From Salinicoccus sp. YB14-2 (GTDB taxonomy: Bacteria; Bacillota; Bacilli; Staphylococcales; Salinicoccaceae), in NCBI RefSeq assembly GCF_001265075.1, contig NZ_LFKO01000001.1, positions 16,668-80,667 of the forward strand: 64,000 nt of DNA, read 5' to 3'. Below, one piece after another: positions 17,068 to 24,078 of this stretch (within the stretch, counting starts at the first letter, position 1; each line of letters opens with the position of its first letter). Below the pieces are notes generated by a model. It saw only the letters and a list, made by a program, of their open reading frames with translations, did no database searches and was not told where the DNA came from. Both the position numbers and the translations under genes were made by a program.

Positions 17068-17646
17068 ATGAAACGTAATAAAAACTTTGATTTCAATCAA
17101 TTGAATAACAGCAGGAACCGCAGATTGATCAGAAAACTCGGATGGCCGGGCCTGCTACTTGTAGCCATTCTGGTCGCTATCACTTATTTCTTCTCGGATG
17201 ATGGCAGTGAGAACAGCAATACGGATTACAGCATCGGAGAGTTTCATGAAGTGACCGTCGATCAGTTCATTGATGGTGATACCACACGGTTCAATTTCAA
17301 TGGCAGCAGTGAGAGTTTCAGATATTTGATCATCGACACACCTGAAGTGAACACTGATTCAGGCATTCCCGAACCCTATGCTGTAGAGGCTGCAGAAAGA
17401 GTCGAAGAGTTATTGACACAGGCAGATACTATAGAAGTTGAATTTGACGTCGGACCCATGACAGATGACTACGACAGATATTTGGCATATGTTTATGCTG
17501 ACGGCGAGATGATCAATGAAATCTTATTGCGTGAAGGCCTCGCAGCGGTCCGTTATGCCAATCCTCCGAACACCAGTCATTTAGAACTTCTAGAAAAGGC
17601 GGAAGAACAGGCTCAGAGTGAAAATGCAGGAATATGGTCTGAATAG
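17068..17646 (+). CDS. nuc: Membrane-anchored thermonuclease (SNase family)
   Basis: 192-aa protein: a short basic N-terminus, one membrane helix (GWPGLLLVAILVAITYFF, about residues 27-45), then a staphylococcal-nuclease fold exposed outside. The catalytic set is intact: IDGDTTRF (metal-binding Asp), FRYLIIDTPE (Arg, Asp, Glu) and DDYDRYLAYVYADG (second Arg). The C-terminal NAGIWSE is also typical. It degrades DNA and RNA with calcium. ATG 17068 is chosen because the upstream 29 codons look non-native, though the AGAGG site is about 12 nt away, slightly long. It has its own terminator. Confidence 0.9.
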   Translation: MKRNKNFDFNQLNNSRNRRLIRKLGWPGLLLVAILVAITYFFSDDGSENSNTDYSIGEFHEVTVDQFIDGDTTRFNFNGSSESFRYLIIDTPEVNTDSGIPEPYAVEAAERVEELLTQADTIEVEFDVGPMTDDYDRYLAYVYADGEMINEILLREGLAAVRYANPPNTSHLELLEKAEEQAQSENAGIWSE

Positions 17647-17647
17647 A

Positions 17648-17690
17648 AAAACCTTGAATGACATTCAATGTCATTCAAGGTTTTTTCATT
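17648..17690 (+). terminator. Intrinsic terminator after nuc
   Basis: AAACCTTGAATGACATT / AATGTCATTCAAGGTTT stem followed by T residues, immediately past the nuc stop. Confidence 0.85.
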
Positions 17691-17696
17691 TTACTA

Positions 17697-17745
17697 TTTA
17701 CAAAACACAGTCCCAAGTGTATAGTTGATTACACGACTAATCAAC
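17697..17745 (+). promoter_or_regulatory. Promoter and probable autoregulatory operator of the GntR-ABC operon
   Basis: TTTACA (17697-17702), a 17-bp spacer, then TATAGT (17720-17725). Two dyads overlap the -10 and start region: GTGTA-N8-TACAC (17717-17734) and GTTGATTA-N6-TAATCAAC (17724-17731 / 17738-17745). The second is a perfect 8-bp inverted repeat. A repressor bound here would block RNA polymerase, as in YtrA-type GntR operons. Confidence 0.75.
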
Positions 17746-17771
17746 CGAACAGGACAGGCGGTGTTTAATTT

Positions 17772-18140
17772 GTGAAAACTGTACTTGATGAATCCAGACC
17801 AATATTCCAACAGATATATGAAATGATTGAAGATGACATAATCCAGGGAGATCTGAAAGAAGGCGATCAGATCCCCTCCACTACAGAGCTTTCAAAATTT
17901 TATCAAATTAATCGGGCAACTGCTCAAAAAGGACTGGCAATGCTCATTGAGGATGGCCATGCATATAAACAGAGAGGTGTCGGAATTTTCGTCGCTGAAG
18001 GTGCGACACAAAAACTGATAGATAAACGTAAAGAAGAGTTCCAGTTGCAGTTCATCAAGCCGATGCTTGAAGAATCGAAGAGACTTCGCATGTCGAAAGA
18101 AGAGGTCATTAAATTTATAGAGGAGGACAAAAATGATTAA
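17772..18140 (+). CDS. GntR-family repressor, YtrA type
   Basis: 122 aa with GTG start. The N-terminal winged helix contains QIYEMIEDDIIQGDLKEGDQIPST and YQINRATAQKGLAMLIEDG, followed only by a short C-terminal helix of about 45 residues. That is the compact YtrA subfamily, which lacks a large effector domain. It overlaps the following ABC ATPase gene by 8 nt, so it is translationally coupled to the transporter it very probably represses through the dyads upstream. In Bacillus and Staphylococcus such operons respond to cell-wall-active compounds. Confidence 0.9.
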   Translation: MKTVLDESRPIFQQIYEMIEDDIIQGDLKEGDQIPSTTELSKFYQINRATAQKGLAMLIEDGHAYKQRGVGIFVAEGATQKLIDKRKEEFQLQFIKPMLEESKRLRMSKEEVIKFIEEDKND

Positions 18141-19014
18141 TATAAAAAATTTATCATTTGCCTATGACAAAAAATATATATTAAAAGATGTGAACTTGAC
18201 TGAAACGGAACCGGTGATTATCGGACTCTGGGGACGTAATGGTTCAGGCAAGACGACTTTGATGAAATTATTATCAGGCATGGAACAGCCTGATGACGGT
18301 GTTGTAGAAGTGGATGGTGTTGTGCCTTATAACAACAGCGAAGCGATGCATCACGTCACATTCATGCAGGAAGACCACCCCTACTCTGATCTCTGGGACA
18401 TCAATGATGCACTGAATTTCGCCAGTGATTTCAACCGTAATTGGGATCAGGCATTGGCCGATGAGTTAATCGATATTTTTCAACTGCCAAGAAAACAGAA
18501 AATCCGTAAATTCTCCAAAGGGATGAAGACGATGATTACGATCGTCATCGGTCTGGCCAGTAAATCACCCATTACCATTTTTGATGAGCCTTCAAATGGT
18601 CTGGATGCGCATATGAGAAAACAGTTCTATGATGTGCTCCTTGATTCCTATGAAGAACACCCGCGCCTAATTTTACTTTCATCCCATCACATCGAAGAAA
18701 TCCAGCCGTTGTGTGAAAAAATCGCAATCATTGATAACAATACGTTAATGCATTATGAAGAAACCGATGTATTTAAAAATAATGGCGTACATCTTAGCGG
18801 ATCTTCAGATTCAGTCCACTCAGTTATCGGCAACATGAAAGTACTGGAAGAGCGGAAACTCGGTAAACAACTCAATGTAATGATTGATGCTCCATTCACT
18901 GCTGATTTGAAATCCCGCGCAGAACAAGCCGGAGTCACGGTTGAGAAGGCATCGTTCCAGGATTACCTTGTAAACCTGACAAAAAAGGAGGCCGAAGTTA
19001 ATGAACAGGCTTAA
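18133..19014 (+). CDS. ABC transporter ATP-binding protein
   Basis: 293 aa. Walker A is GRNGSGKTT (residues about 35-43), the signature region is KFSKGMKT and Walker B is ITIFDEPSNGLD, followed by a SSHHIEEI switch histidine. The C-terminal 80 residues are an extra domain of unknown role. Strong AGGAGG before the ATG. It overlaps the regulator upstream and the permease downstream (14 nt), as in YtrB/BcrA-like export systems. Substrate unknown; peptide antibiotic or lipid export is inference from the GntR context. Confidence 0.9.
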   Translation: MINIKNLSFAYDKKYILKDVNLTETEPVIIGLWGRNGSGKTTLMKLLSGMEQPDDGVVEVDGVVPYNNSEAMHHVTFMQEDHPYSDLWDINDALNFASDFNRNWDQALADELIDIFQLPRKQKIRKFSKGMKTMITIVIGLASKSPITIFDEPSNGLDAHMRKQFYDVLLDSYEEHPRLILLSSHHIEEIQPLCEKIAIIDNNTLMHYEETDVFKNNGVHLSGSSDSVHSVIGNMKVLEERKLGKQLNVMIDAPFTADLKSRAEQAGVTVEKASFQDYLVNLTKKEAEVNEQA

Positions 19015-19702
19015 AGGACCTTTGAAAATCGTCTCAAAAGAAATGGGAGTGACGTTTTATATTAATATCGGTATTACAATCGCACTATTCGCACTTTACT
19101 TGTTCCTCAGTTTCAGAGCAGACGGCAATGAATACCTGGGGGTCTTATTCGGACCGTTCTATATAGTATTCCTGGTCTATCCGTTCATCTTTTTCAAAAG
19201 CTATAATTTTATACTTGCACTGGGCGGGACAAGAAAGCAGTTCATTATATCATCATTGGTGGCAACTCTGATCTTTATGTTCATTGGAACAATAGTACTG
19301 AATGTACTTCATTTGATAGCCGGGATGACCTTCCAAAACGGATATCTGTTCCACATGGCAGACATATTGAACGATGGAAATCCGGCAATGTATTTCTGGA
19401 TCGACTTTCTATGGTTATTTATCTTATTCGGACTTGGCATGTTCGCACAGGTAGTCAACTTTAACCTCGGTACAATCCGGACATTGAGCCTTGGAGCAGT
19501 GCTGCTGCTTGCAGGTGTTGCAGCATTTTATTTTATAGATCTGACACCACTGTTTGAATTCATCATCATGGATCATCTATTATTCGTCCACCTGCTCGCA
19601 CTTCTTTCATTAATCATGCTGATACTGTCAGTTTTAATGATGAGAAACGCACCTCTGGAACGTGGAGACAGAACAATTTTTACCAGAACAGCAACAAATT
19701 AA
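19001..19702 (+). CDS. ABC transporter permease
   Basis: 233-aa integral membrane protein with about six hydrophobic segments, beginning ITIALFALYLFLSF and ending LLALLSLIMLILSVLMM. It has no signal peptide and no recognisable catalytic motif. The start lies inside the ATPase gene, with an AAGGAGG in that gene's end. It forms the membrane half of the GntR-controlled transporter. Confidence 0.85.
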   Translation: MNRLKGPLKIVSKEMGVTFYINIGITIALFALYLFLSFRADGNEYLGVLFGPFYIVFLVYPFIFFKSYNFILALGGTRKQFIISSLVATLIFMFIGTIVLNVLHLIAGMTFQNGYLFHMADILNDGNPAMYFWIDFLWLFILFGLGMFAQVVNFNLGTIRTLSLGAVLLLAGVAAFYFIDLTPLFEFIIMDHLLFVHLLALLSLIMLILSVLMMRNAPLERGDRTIFTRTATN

Positions 19703-19715
19703 ATGACAGTTACTG

Positions 19716-19745
19716 CGTACACGGAACATTTCGTGTACGTTTTTT
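19716..19745 (+). terminator. Terminator of the GntR-ABC operon
   Basis: CGTACACG-GAACATTT-CGTGTACG stem followed by TTTTTT. Confidence 0.85.
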
Positions 19746-19781
19746 ATTTAAAGACCTTGAATCTGCTTTGAAATAAAAATA

Positions 19782-19827
19782 CTCTCCCCGGAGCAGTTTA
19801 CTTATAAAGTATCTGATTCAGGGAGAG
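19782..19827 (-). terminator. Probable terminator of the redox regulator gene
   Basis: CTCTCCC (19782-19788) pairs with GGGAGAG (19821-19827). Secondary pairing (GGAGCAG with CTGATTC) is weaker. On the minus strand the hairpin is followed by TATTTTTATTT. Confidence 0.5.
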
Positions 19828-19876
19828 CATATGAATGTTCTTTTAAGGCTTTTTGTGGTATTTAGTGATAAGATTG

Positions 19877-20221
19877 TTACTTAACTGCTTCTTTTTTTGA
19901 ATCCGGATGTTCAATCCAATCTGAAGACCATTCTTCTATATCCCTTAAAACCGGTTCAAGTGATTCACCTTTTTTTGTCAGTGAATACTCAATGACTACC
20001 GGTGTTTCAGGATACACATCTCTTTGGATCAAACCCTCTTGCTCCATATTCTTCAATCTATCTGAAAGCACCTTGCCACTCACACCAATCGCAGATTGTA
20101 TTTCACCAAATCTTTTTGGAGAATCCAGCATTTGATATATGACAAGTGCAGTCCAGCGCTGACTTAAAATATTAACAGCTTTTTCGAATCGAGGGCACAT
20201 TTCACCTTGTGTTTGACTCAT
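19877..20221 (-). CDS. HxlR/DUF24-family redox-sensing repressor (YodB/CatR/QsrR-like)
   Basis: 114-aa winged-helix protein. It opens MSQTQGEMCPRFEKAVNILS and contains FGEIQSAIGVSGKVLSDRLKNMEQEGLI and PVVIEYSLTKKG, the DUF24 signature. Cys9 in MCPRF is at the position of the single conserved redox cysteine of YodB, CatR and QsrR, which quinones or diamide alkylate or oxidise to release DNA. No second cysteine is present. ATG 20221 is selected because AAGGAAG lies 8 nt upstream. It is divergent from the catE-like dioxygenase, the same pairing as CatR-catDE in Bacillus subtilis. Predicted to repress that gene and itself. Confidence 0.87.
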   Translation of the reverse strand: MSQTQGEMCPRFEKAVNILSQRWTALVIYQMLDSPKRFGEIQSAIGVSGKVLSDRLKNMEQEGLIQRDVYPETPVVIEYSLTKKGESLEPVLRDIEEWSSDWIEHPDSKKEAVK

Positions 20222-20260
20222 AGCTATCACTTCCTTTTCAAGTATTATATCATAAGTATC

Positions 20261-20276
20261 TATCTTTTAAAAGATA
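20261..20276. promoter_or_regulatory. 16-bp perfect palindrome between regulator and catE
   Basis: TATCTTTT-AAAAGATA lies about 40 nt upstream of the regulator start and just upstream of the catE -35 element, a fitting place for the repressor to act on both divergent genes. Binding is inferred. Confidence 0.5.
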
Positions 20277-20286
20277 AACTTATAAC

Positions 20287-20330
20287 TTGATTAAATTAGT
20301 TAATTAATGTATACTTGATTACAAATAGTA
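20287..20330 (+). promoter_or_regulatory. catE promoter with candidate operator
   Basis: TTGATT (20287-20292), a 17-bp spacer and TATACT (20310-20315). Overlapping the -10 and start region is TACT-N11-AGTA (20312-20330), an imperfect dyad reminiscent of TACT/AGTA boxes of YodB-type repressors but with a longer spacer than the B. subtilis box. Confidence 0.6.
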
Positions 20331-20350
20331 AGTTTATAAGGAGAATTATT

Positions 20351-21196
20351 ATGAATTTTCATAAAGAGCCGGTAAATAACGTATCAGAAGTAACCATTAA
20401 TGTTAGTAACATCGAAAAATCATTAGATTTCTACCAGGAAATCATGGGTTTTAAAGTTATTTCCCAAATTGGTAATGAAGCTGAGCTTTCTGCCGATGGT
20501 AAAACGACTCTGCTCAGATTGGTCAAACCTTCCAATCCTATGAACCAGCATAGAACCAGCGGATTATACCACTTCGCTATTCTATTGCCAAAACGTTCTG
20601 ATCTTGCAGCCTTTATCAAGCACCTGGCTACAAAAGATGTAAGACTCGGTGCGTCTGATCATGCTGTAAGTGAAGCATTGTATTTAGATGATCCTGACGG
20701 TAATGGTATTGAAGTATACCGCGATCGTGATCCTGAAGAATGGGTTTGGAATAACGATGAAGTTCATATGGTCACCGAACCACTGAATATTCAAGAAGTT
20801 TTGAAAACAGACACTGGTGAGTTATTCAATGGATTGCCGGAAGATACTGTAATGGGTCATCTTCATTTACATGTGGCAAACATAGAAGATGCTGTTCATT
20901 TTTATACAGAAGGACTTGGACTGGATATTATTTTAAGATTCGGCCCGCAGGCTGCATTTTTAGGTTTCGATCAGTACCACCATCATATAGCTGTCAACGT
21001 CTGGAACGGAGTCGGAGCACCGAGACCAGATAAAAACAACATCAGCCTGAACTACTACGTGATGAAATATCATACAGCAGAAGCAGTAGAAAAGACAGTG
21101 AACAACTTAAGAGAATTAGGCTACGAAGTCGAAGATACTCCTGAAGGATATTTCTCGGAAGACCCTTCAGGCAACAGAGTTTTAATCAGTCAATAA
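20351..21196 (+). CDS. catE: VOC-family ring-cleavage dioxygenase (catechol 2,3-dioxygenase-like)
   Basis: 281 aa with two vicinal-oxygen-chelate modules (residues about 10-130 and 165-280). The first has VTINVSNIEKSLDFYQEIMGF and LYLDDPDGNGIEVYRDRDPEEW; the second has MGHLHLHVANIEDAVHFYTEGLGL and ends FSEDPSGNRVLISQ. Histidines in HLHLHV and QYHHHIAV, with a glutamate, form the likely Fe(II) site. CatE-type enzymes detoxify catechols and quinone-linked compounds in B. subtilis and staphylococci. ATG 20351 has AAGGAG at good spacing. It is divergent from its presumed thiol-switch repressor. No terminator is seen after it before the Fur-box promoter, so read-through into the small RNA is possible. 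Confidence 0.85.
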   Translation: MNFHKEPVNNVSEVTINVSNIEKSLDFYQEIMGFKVISQIGNEAELSADGKTTLLRLVKPSNPMNQHRTSGLYHFAILLPKRSDLAAFIKHLATKDVRLGASDHAVSEALYLDDPDGNGIEVYRDRDPEEWVWNNDEVHMVTEPLNIQEVLKTDTGELFNGLPEDTVMGHLHLHVANIEDAVHFYTEGLGLDIILRFGPQAAFLGFDQYHHHIAVNVWNGVGAPRPDKNNISLNYYVMKYHTAEAVEKTVNNLRELGYEVEDTPEGYFSEDPSGNRVLISQ

Positions 21197-21224
21197 TTTT
21201 TTATTAAATAAAGCCAGAATTTAA

Positions 21225-21279
21225 TTGACAACAATTCTCATTTAGAATATAATTCTAATTGAAAATGATTATCAGTTAC
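21225..21279 (+). promoter_or_regulatory. Consensus promoter with Fur box at the start point
   Basis: TTGACA (21225-21230), exactly 17 bp, then TATAAT (21248-21253): a perfect sigma-A promoter. At 21260-21274, on the expected start, TGAAAAT-G-ATTATCA matches the 7-1-7 Fur dyad TGATAAT-N-ATTATCA at 13 of 14 positions. Over the 19-bp consensus GATAATGATTATCATTATC, 15 of 19 bases agree (21261-21279). It drives transcription rightward, where no protein gene lies on that strand. Promoter and dyad are visible; Fur binding is inferred. Confidence 0.85.
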
Positions 21280-21441
21280 AATTTATTGGTCCCCCCAAAA
21301 ATTAGTACACATGAGTACTTTCTATTATAGAATCATTTTCAACTACAATAAATTATATTCGAAATATTAAGGTTGGATAAAACCTTAAATATTCAAAAAG
21401 AGGAAGCTGATCTTGAAATCAAGATCAGCTTCCTCTTTTTT
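21260..21441 (+). ncRNA. Candidate Fur-repressed small RNA (IsrR/FsrA/RyhB-like role)
   Basis: About 182 nt between a consensus promoter and a 21-bp-stem terminator, with no credible coding frame (the longest ATG frame is 19 codons without a ribosome site). Visible folds: the 5' end GAAAATGATT (21261-21270) pairs perfectly with AATCATTTTC (21331-21340). Within that loop, TTGG-TCCCC-CCAA (21286-21298) presents a C-rich loop from the tract CCCCCC (21291-21296), and AGTAC-N6-GTACT (21304-21319) forms a second small hairpin. Next come TAAGGTT-N6-AACCTTA (21368-21387) and the terminator. C-rich single-stranded loops that pair with G-rich ribosome sites are the hallmark of Gram-positive iron-sparing RNAs such as FsrA and IsrR. 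Length and Fur control also fit. Homology to either is not shown; function is inference. Confidence 0.7.
21395..21441. terminator. Strong bidirectional terminator
   Basis: A 21-bp perfect inverted repeat (5' arm 21395-21415, loop AAAT, 3' arm 21420-21440) with A- and T-runs on its two sides. It ends the small RNA on the plus strand and the YfcC-like gene on the minus strand. Confidence 0.92.
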
Positions 21442-21462
21442 ATAGTATATTTTATAAATGAA

Positions 21463-22890
21463 TCAATAGCCTGCCCAATTGATGTTTGCCAAATAATATA
21501 AAATGACAGAACCGGCAATCATCCATAATATGAACAACGGAAGCATAAATTTCAGCCAGGAACCAAAATTCGCCCTGGCAAGTGCAATGGCACCCACCGT
21601 CGCTCCGAGTGTCGGTGTAATTAAATTGCCCAGTCCGCCGCCAAATCCTATAGCGGTGATCAGCACCTGCTGGGTAAGACCCAGTACATCCGCAACCGGC
21701 TCCAATATCGGTACCATAACCCCCATCAGTCCGGAACCTGAGGGAACAAGGAAATTGAAAATTAAATTTACGAAGAAAATGACTATCGCAGAAATGCCGA
21801 GCGGCAGATCATTCAATTGGTCAGTCATCATAAACACTATCGTATTCAAAATCTGTCCTTCCGCCAGGATAACACTGATAGTTGTCGCCAAAATAATGAC
21901 AATTGCCACAATCACCATATCCTGGACACCTTTTGTAAATGAGGTGATCATTTCTTCCACTGATTTTCTCTTAACGAGGAAACTCAGTAAAAATGCTATA
22001 AAGAATACAGTGATGAATGTACTGTTTCCATATACTTCAGACCAGCCGAGAACAGTATTACCAATCGCCAGGACAATCGGAGAAATAATCATTATCATTA
22101 AAACAGTAACATCCTGCCATGAAACACTGTCTACTTGAACATCATCTTCATTCTCAGTTTCATTATCCAGATTTTTCAGCCATTGATCGTTCGTCATCAA
22201 ACTTTTTGCAGGGTCATTCTCAACTCTTCTTGTATACTAGGCGACGTACAAGCCGGTGATGATTAAGAAAATGATGAATATTGCAGTTCTCATGCCATAA
22301 CCGGAATAGAGCGGAGTATCACTCGCAAAAATCTGTCCCAGCATCGATATACCTGACGGACCAACTGAAAAGCCCATGAACAGCGGCAGAAATGTCATAG
22401 CAAGTGCCGATATCGGGTCGAGTCTCAGCTGTCTCGCCATGATAACACCGAGAGTGACAAAGACAATCATCATATCCCCGCCGATAAAGAAGCCGATGAA
22501 TCCCATCAAAGTGAATAAACCGAGTGATAAAGCCATCGCTCCTATATTCTTATATTTGTAAACGAGATAATTGATAATATTCGGTATTGAATCCAATTGG
22601 AATATCGCGCCAAAGAACCCACCCATGAACAGCAACAGGACAATGACCGTACTCGCCTGCACGCCCCCGTCAAGTATCAGATTCAGCGCATCAATCGGGT
22701 TGACCGGATCCTGTTCTATAGATCCGTATGTGCCGGGAATCGGGTTACCTTCTTCGTTCATGTCAAACTGTCCTGCAGGTATTATGTAAGTGAATAGGCA
22801 GGCTACCAGTATAAGAAATAACATGATGACGATAACATTGGGCATTTTGAATCTTTTTTTCTCAGGTTTTTCCACTTTTGTCTGACTCAT
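21463..22890 (-). pseudogene. YfcC-family membrane transporter interrupted by an in-frame stop
   Basis: One continuous frame of 476 codons from ATG 22890 to the stop at 21463, broken by a single TAG at 22237-22239 (context GLYVA-stop-YTRRVEND). The first part (217 codons) has MPNVIVIMLFLILVACLFTYIIPAGQFD and GGFFGAIFQLDSIPNI. The second has FLVPSGSGLMGVMVPILEPVADVLGL and LGNLITPTLGATVGAIALARANFG. These are signatures of the YfcC/arginine-ornithine antiporter-like (DcuC-type) family of about 12-helix transporters. A tryptophan codon turned into TAG would explain the lesion. Both halves are otherwise intact, so the change is recent or an assembly error. A second start (ATG near 22200) could give a C-terminal fragment. 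Confidence 0.85.
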
Positions 22891-23004
22891 TAATGATACC
22901 TCCCTTTAATCCTACCAAATAAGTAGGATAAAGGATATGGTATCACACAACTCGCTCAATTAAAATAAAAAGATTCCGGAGAAATACGTTATTAACATAT
23001 GATA

Positions 23005-23160
23005 CTACCGTGTTAAAATATAGTAAATAATGTACAGCCAGCTGAAGAGACCGTGGATGATCGCCCACAATATTGATTGATGAAGACTCCAGGAAATCGT
23101 TATTGCTAAAACTGTACCGAATCCAACCCCTGTTTTCACGACTGATTTTCCACTTTCCAT
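23005..23160 (-). CDS. Small conserved-type membrane protein (51 aa)
   Basis: 51 residues starting MESGKSVVKTGVGFGTVLAI and continuing with SWSLHQSILWAIIHGLF and a second helix WLYIIYYIL. Two short hydrophobic helices are joined by a Ser/Trp/His-rich turn. AAAGGAG lies 8-9 nt before the ATG, which favours this frame over the longer overlapping frame in the same place, whose sequence is not protein-like. Very similar small membrane proteins of unknown function occur beside transporters in staphylococci. It lies upstream of the YfcC-type gene on the same strand. Confidence 0.7.
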   Translation of the reverse strand: MESGKSVVKTGVGFGTVLAITISWSLHQSILWAIIHGLFSWLYIIYYILTR

Positions 23161-23283
23161 CACTTTTCACTCCTTTATATTTAGATTGTGTAAATTTATA
23201 AAATTAAATTGTGTTTTTATATTGAAATTTTCAAGTCTGATTGGTACAATGATTAATGTTCGGTTGAAAAACAATATCAATGT

Positions 23284-23358
23284 TCCACAGTAGCTCAGTG
23301 GTAGAGCTATCGGCTGTTAACCGATCGGTCGTAGGTTCGAATCCTACCTGTGGAGCCA
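23284..23358 (+). tRNA. tRNA-Asn (anticodon GTT), with encoded CCA
   Basis: The body is identical to the tRNA-Asn in the main cluster (11188-11259) but in opposite orientation and followed by a genomic CCA. Acceptor TCCACAG/CTGTGGA, anticodon GTT. Confidence 0.95.
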
Positions 23359-23361
23359 TAT

Positions 23362-23450
23362 GGAGATGTACTCAAGTGGCTGAAGAGGTACCCCTGCTAA
23401 GGGTATAGATCGCATTGCGCGGTGCGAGGGTTCAAATCCCTCCATCTCCG
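23362..23450 (+). tRNA. tRNA-Ser (anticodon GCT)
   Basis: An 89-nt class II tRNA with acceptor GGAGATG/CATCTCC, discriminator G, a long variable arm and anticodon loop CTGCTAA giving GCT. It forms a two-gene unit with tRNA-Asn just upstream. Confidence 0.94.
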
Positions 23451-23456
23451 TTTTGT

Positions 23457-23493
23457 AAAGTCCGTTAAACAAAAGTTTAACGGACTTTTTTTA
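23457..23493 (+). terminator. Terminator of the Asn-Ser tRNA unit
   Basis: AAGTCCGTTAAAC-AAAA-GTTTAACGGACTT followed by TTTTT. Confidence 0.9.
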
Positions 23494-23534
23494 TTCTACA
23501 ACCGTATGCTTGATATTATATTGCAATAAAATCT

Positions 23535-23669
23535 TCATAACTGCTCCATCACCTTGATATTAATTTCTTCTAAATAATCATCATGACCACATTGTCTATA
23601 ATTTATCTCCCTGCTTCGATTTGCTAAACAAGCAATTTCAATGCAGCTACTGCTTTTTCTATAATTCAT
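23535..23669 (-). CDS. Short frame of unknown status next to tRNA-Ser (44 codons)
   Basis: MNYRKSSSCIEIACLANRSR... ending IKVMEQL, 44 aa, without a good ribosome site. Neighbouring frames on this strand also show protein-like pieces separated by stops, so this 230-nt stretch may be a decayed gene beside the tRNA. I do not recognise a family. Low confidence. Confidence 0.2.
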   Translation of the reverse strand: MNYRKSSSCIEIACLANRSREINYRQCGHDDYLEEINIKVMEQL

Positions 23670-23718
23670 CAGAAATATTATCAACTTGTTCCTTCATTTA
23701 CACCGTCTATGAATCTTA

Positions 23719-23943
23719 TCACTGAAAAAGACCGATTATTACAATGAGGATCAAGATCATCGCAATGAACGGCAATATTAAAAAGAACCAGCATCCGAGT
23801 CCCACAGTACTCGAATCATCCACACTGCGTTTTAATGGTTCCCTCTTTCTTTCCTTCGGTCCTTTTTTATTTTTACTTTTTTGATGCGTCGAAAATCTAT
23901 CTATTATATATTTCCGCTCATCATTATTTTTATTATTCGACAT
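23719..23943 (-). CDS. Small single-helix membrane protein (74 aa)
   Basis: 74 aa from ATG 23943, preceded by AAAGGGG at about 9 nt. The first 50 residues are strongly charged (NNKNNDERKYIIDRF, KNKKGPKERKREPLKR). They are followed by CWFFLILPFIAMILILIVIIGLF, a single C-terminal membrane helix. The architecture suggests a tail-anchored cytoplasmic peptide. No family recognised. Confidence 0.6.
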   Translation of the reverse strand: MSNNKNNDERKYIIDRFSTHQKSKNKKGPKERKREPLKRSVDDSSTVGLGCWFFLILPFIAMILILIVIIGLFQ

Positions 23944-24032
23944 AATACGCAGCCCCTTTACGTATATTTGTCTTGACTTTGTTTTCTTCATTTTACCATC
24001 TAATGAATTTTACATATAGTTTTTAAGACGAC

Positions 24033-24066
24033 AAAACCCGCTATGTTTAAAATCACAGCGGGTTTT
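24033..24066 (-). terminator. Intrinsic terminator
   Basis: AAAACCCGCT / AGCGGGTTTT, a 10-bp stem. It lies between the tautomerase remnant and the small membrane gene and serves the minus strand. Confidence 0.75.
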
Positions 24067-24078
24067 GAAATAATAAAT

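Noticed and set aside
21311-21370. 19-codon peptide inside the candidate small RNA
   Set aside because: No Shine-Dalgarno precedes the ATG, and the stretch takes part in stems. Noncoding is more likely, though a dual-function RNA is not fully excluded.
22943-23170. 75-codon minus-strand frame
   Set aside because: Its sequence is not protein-like. The ribosome site and membrane-helix pattern belong to the overlapping 51-codon frame.
23362-23720. Prophage or island integrated at tRNA-Ser
   Set aside because: No integrase, no direct repeat of the tRNA end, and normal genes resume immediately. Only a small decayed frame is present.
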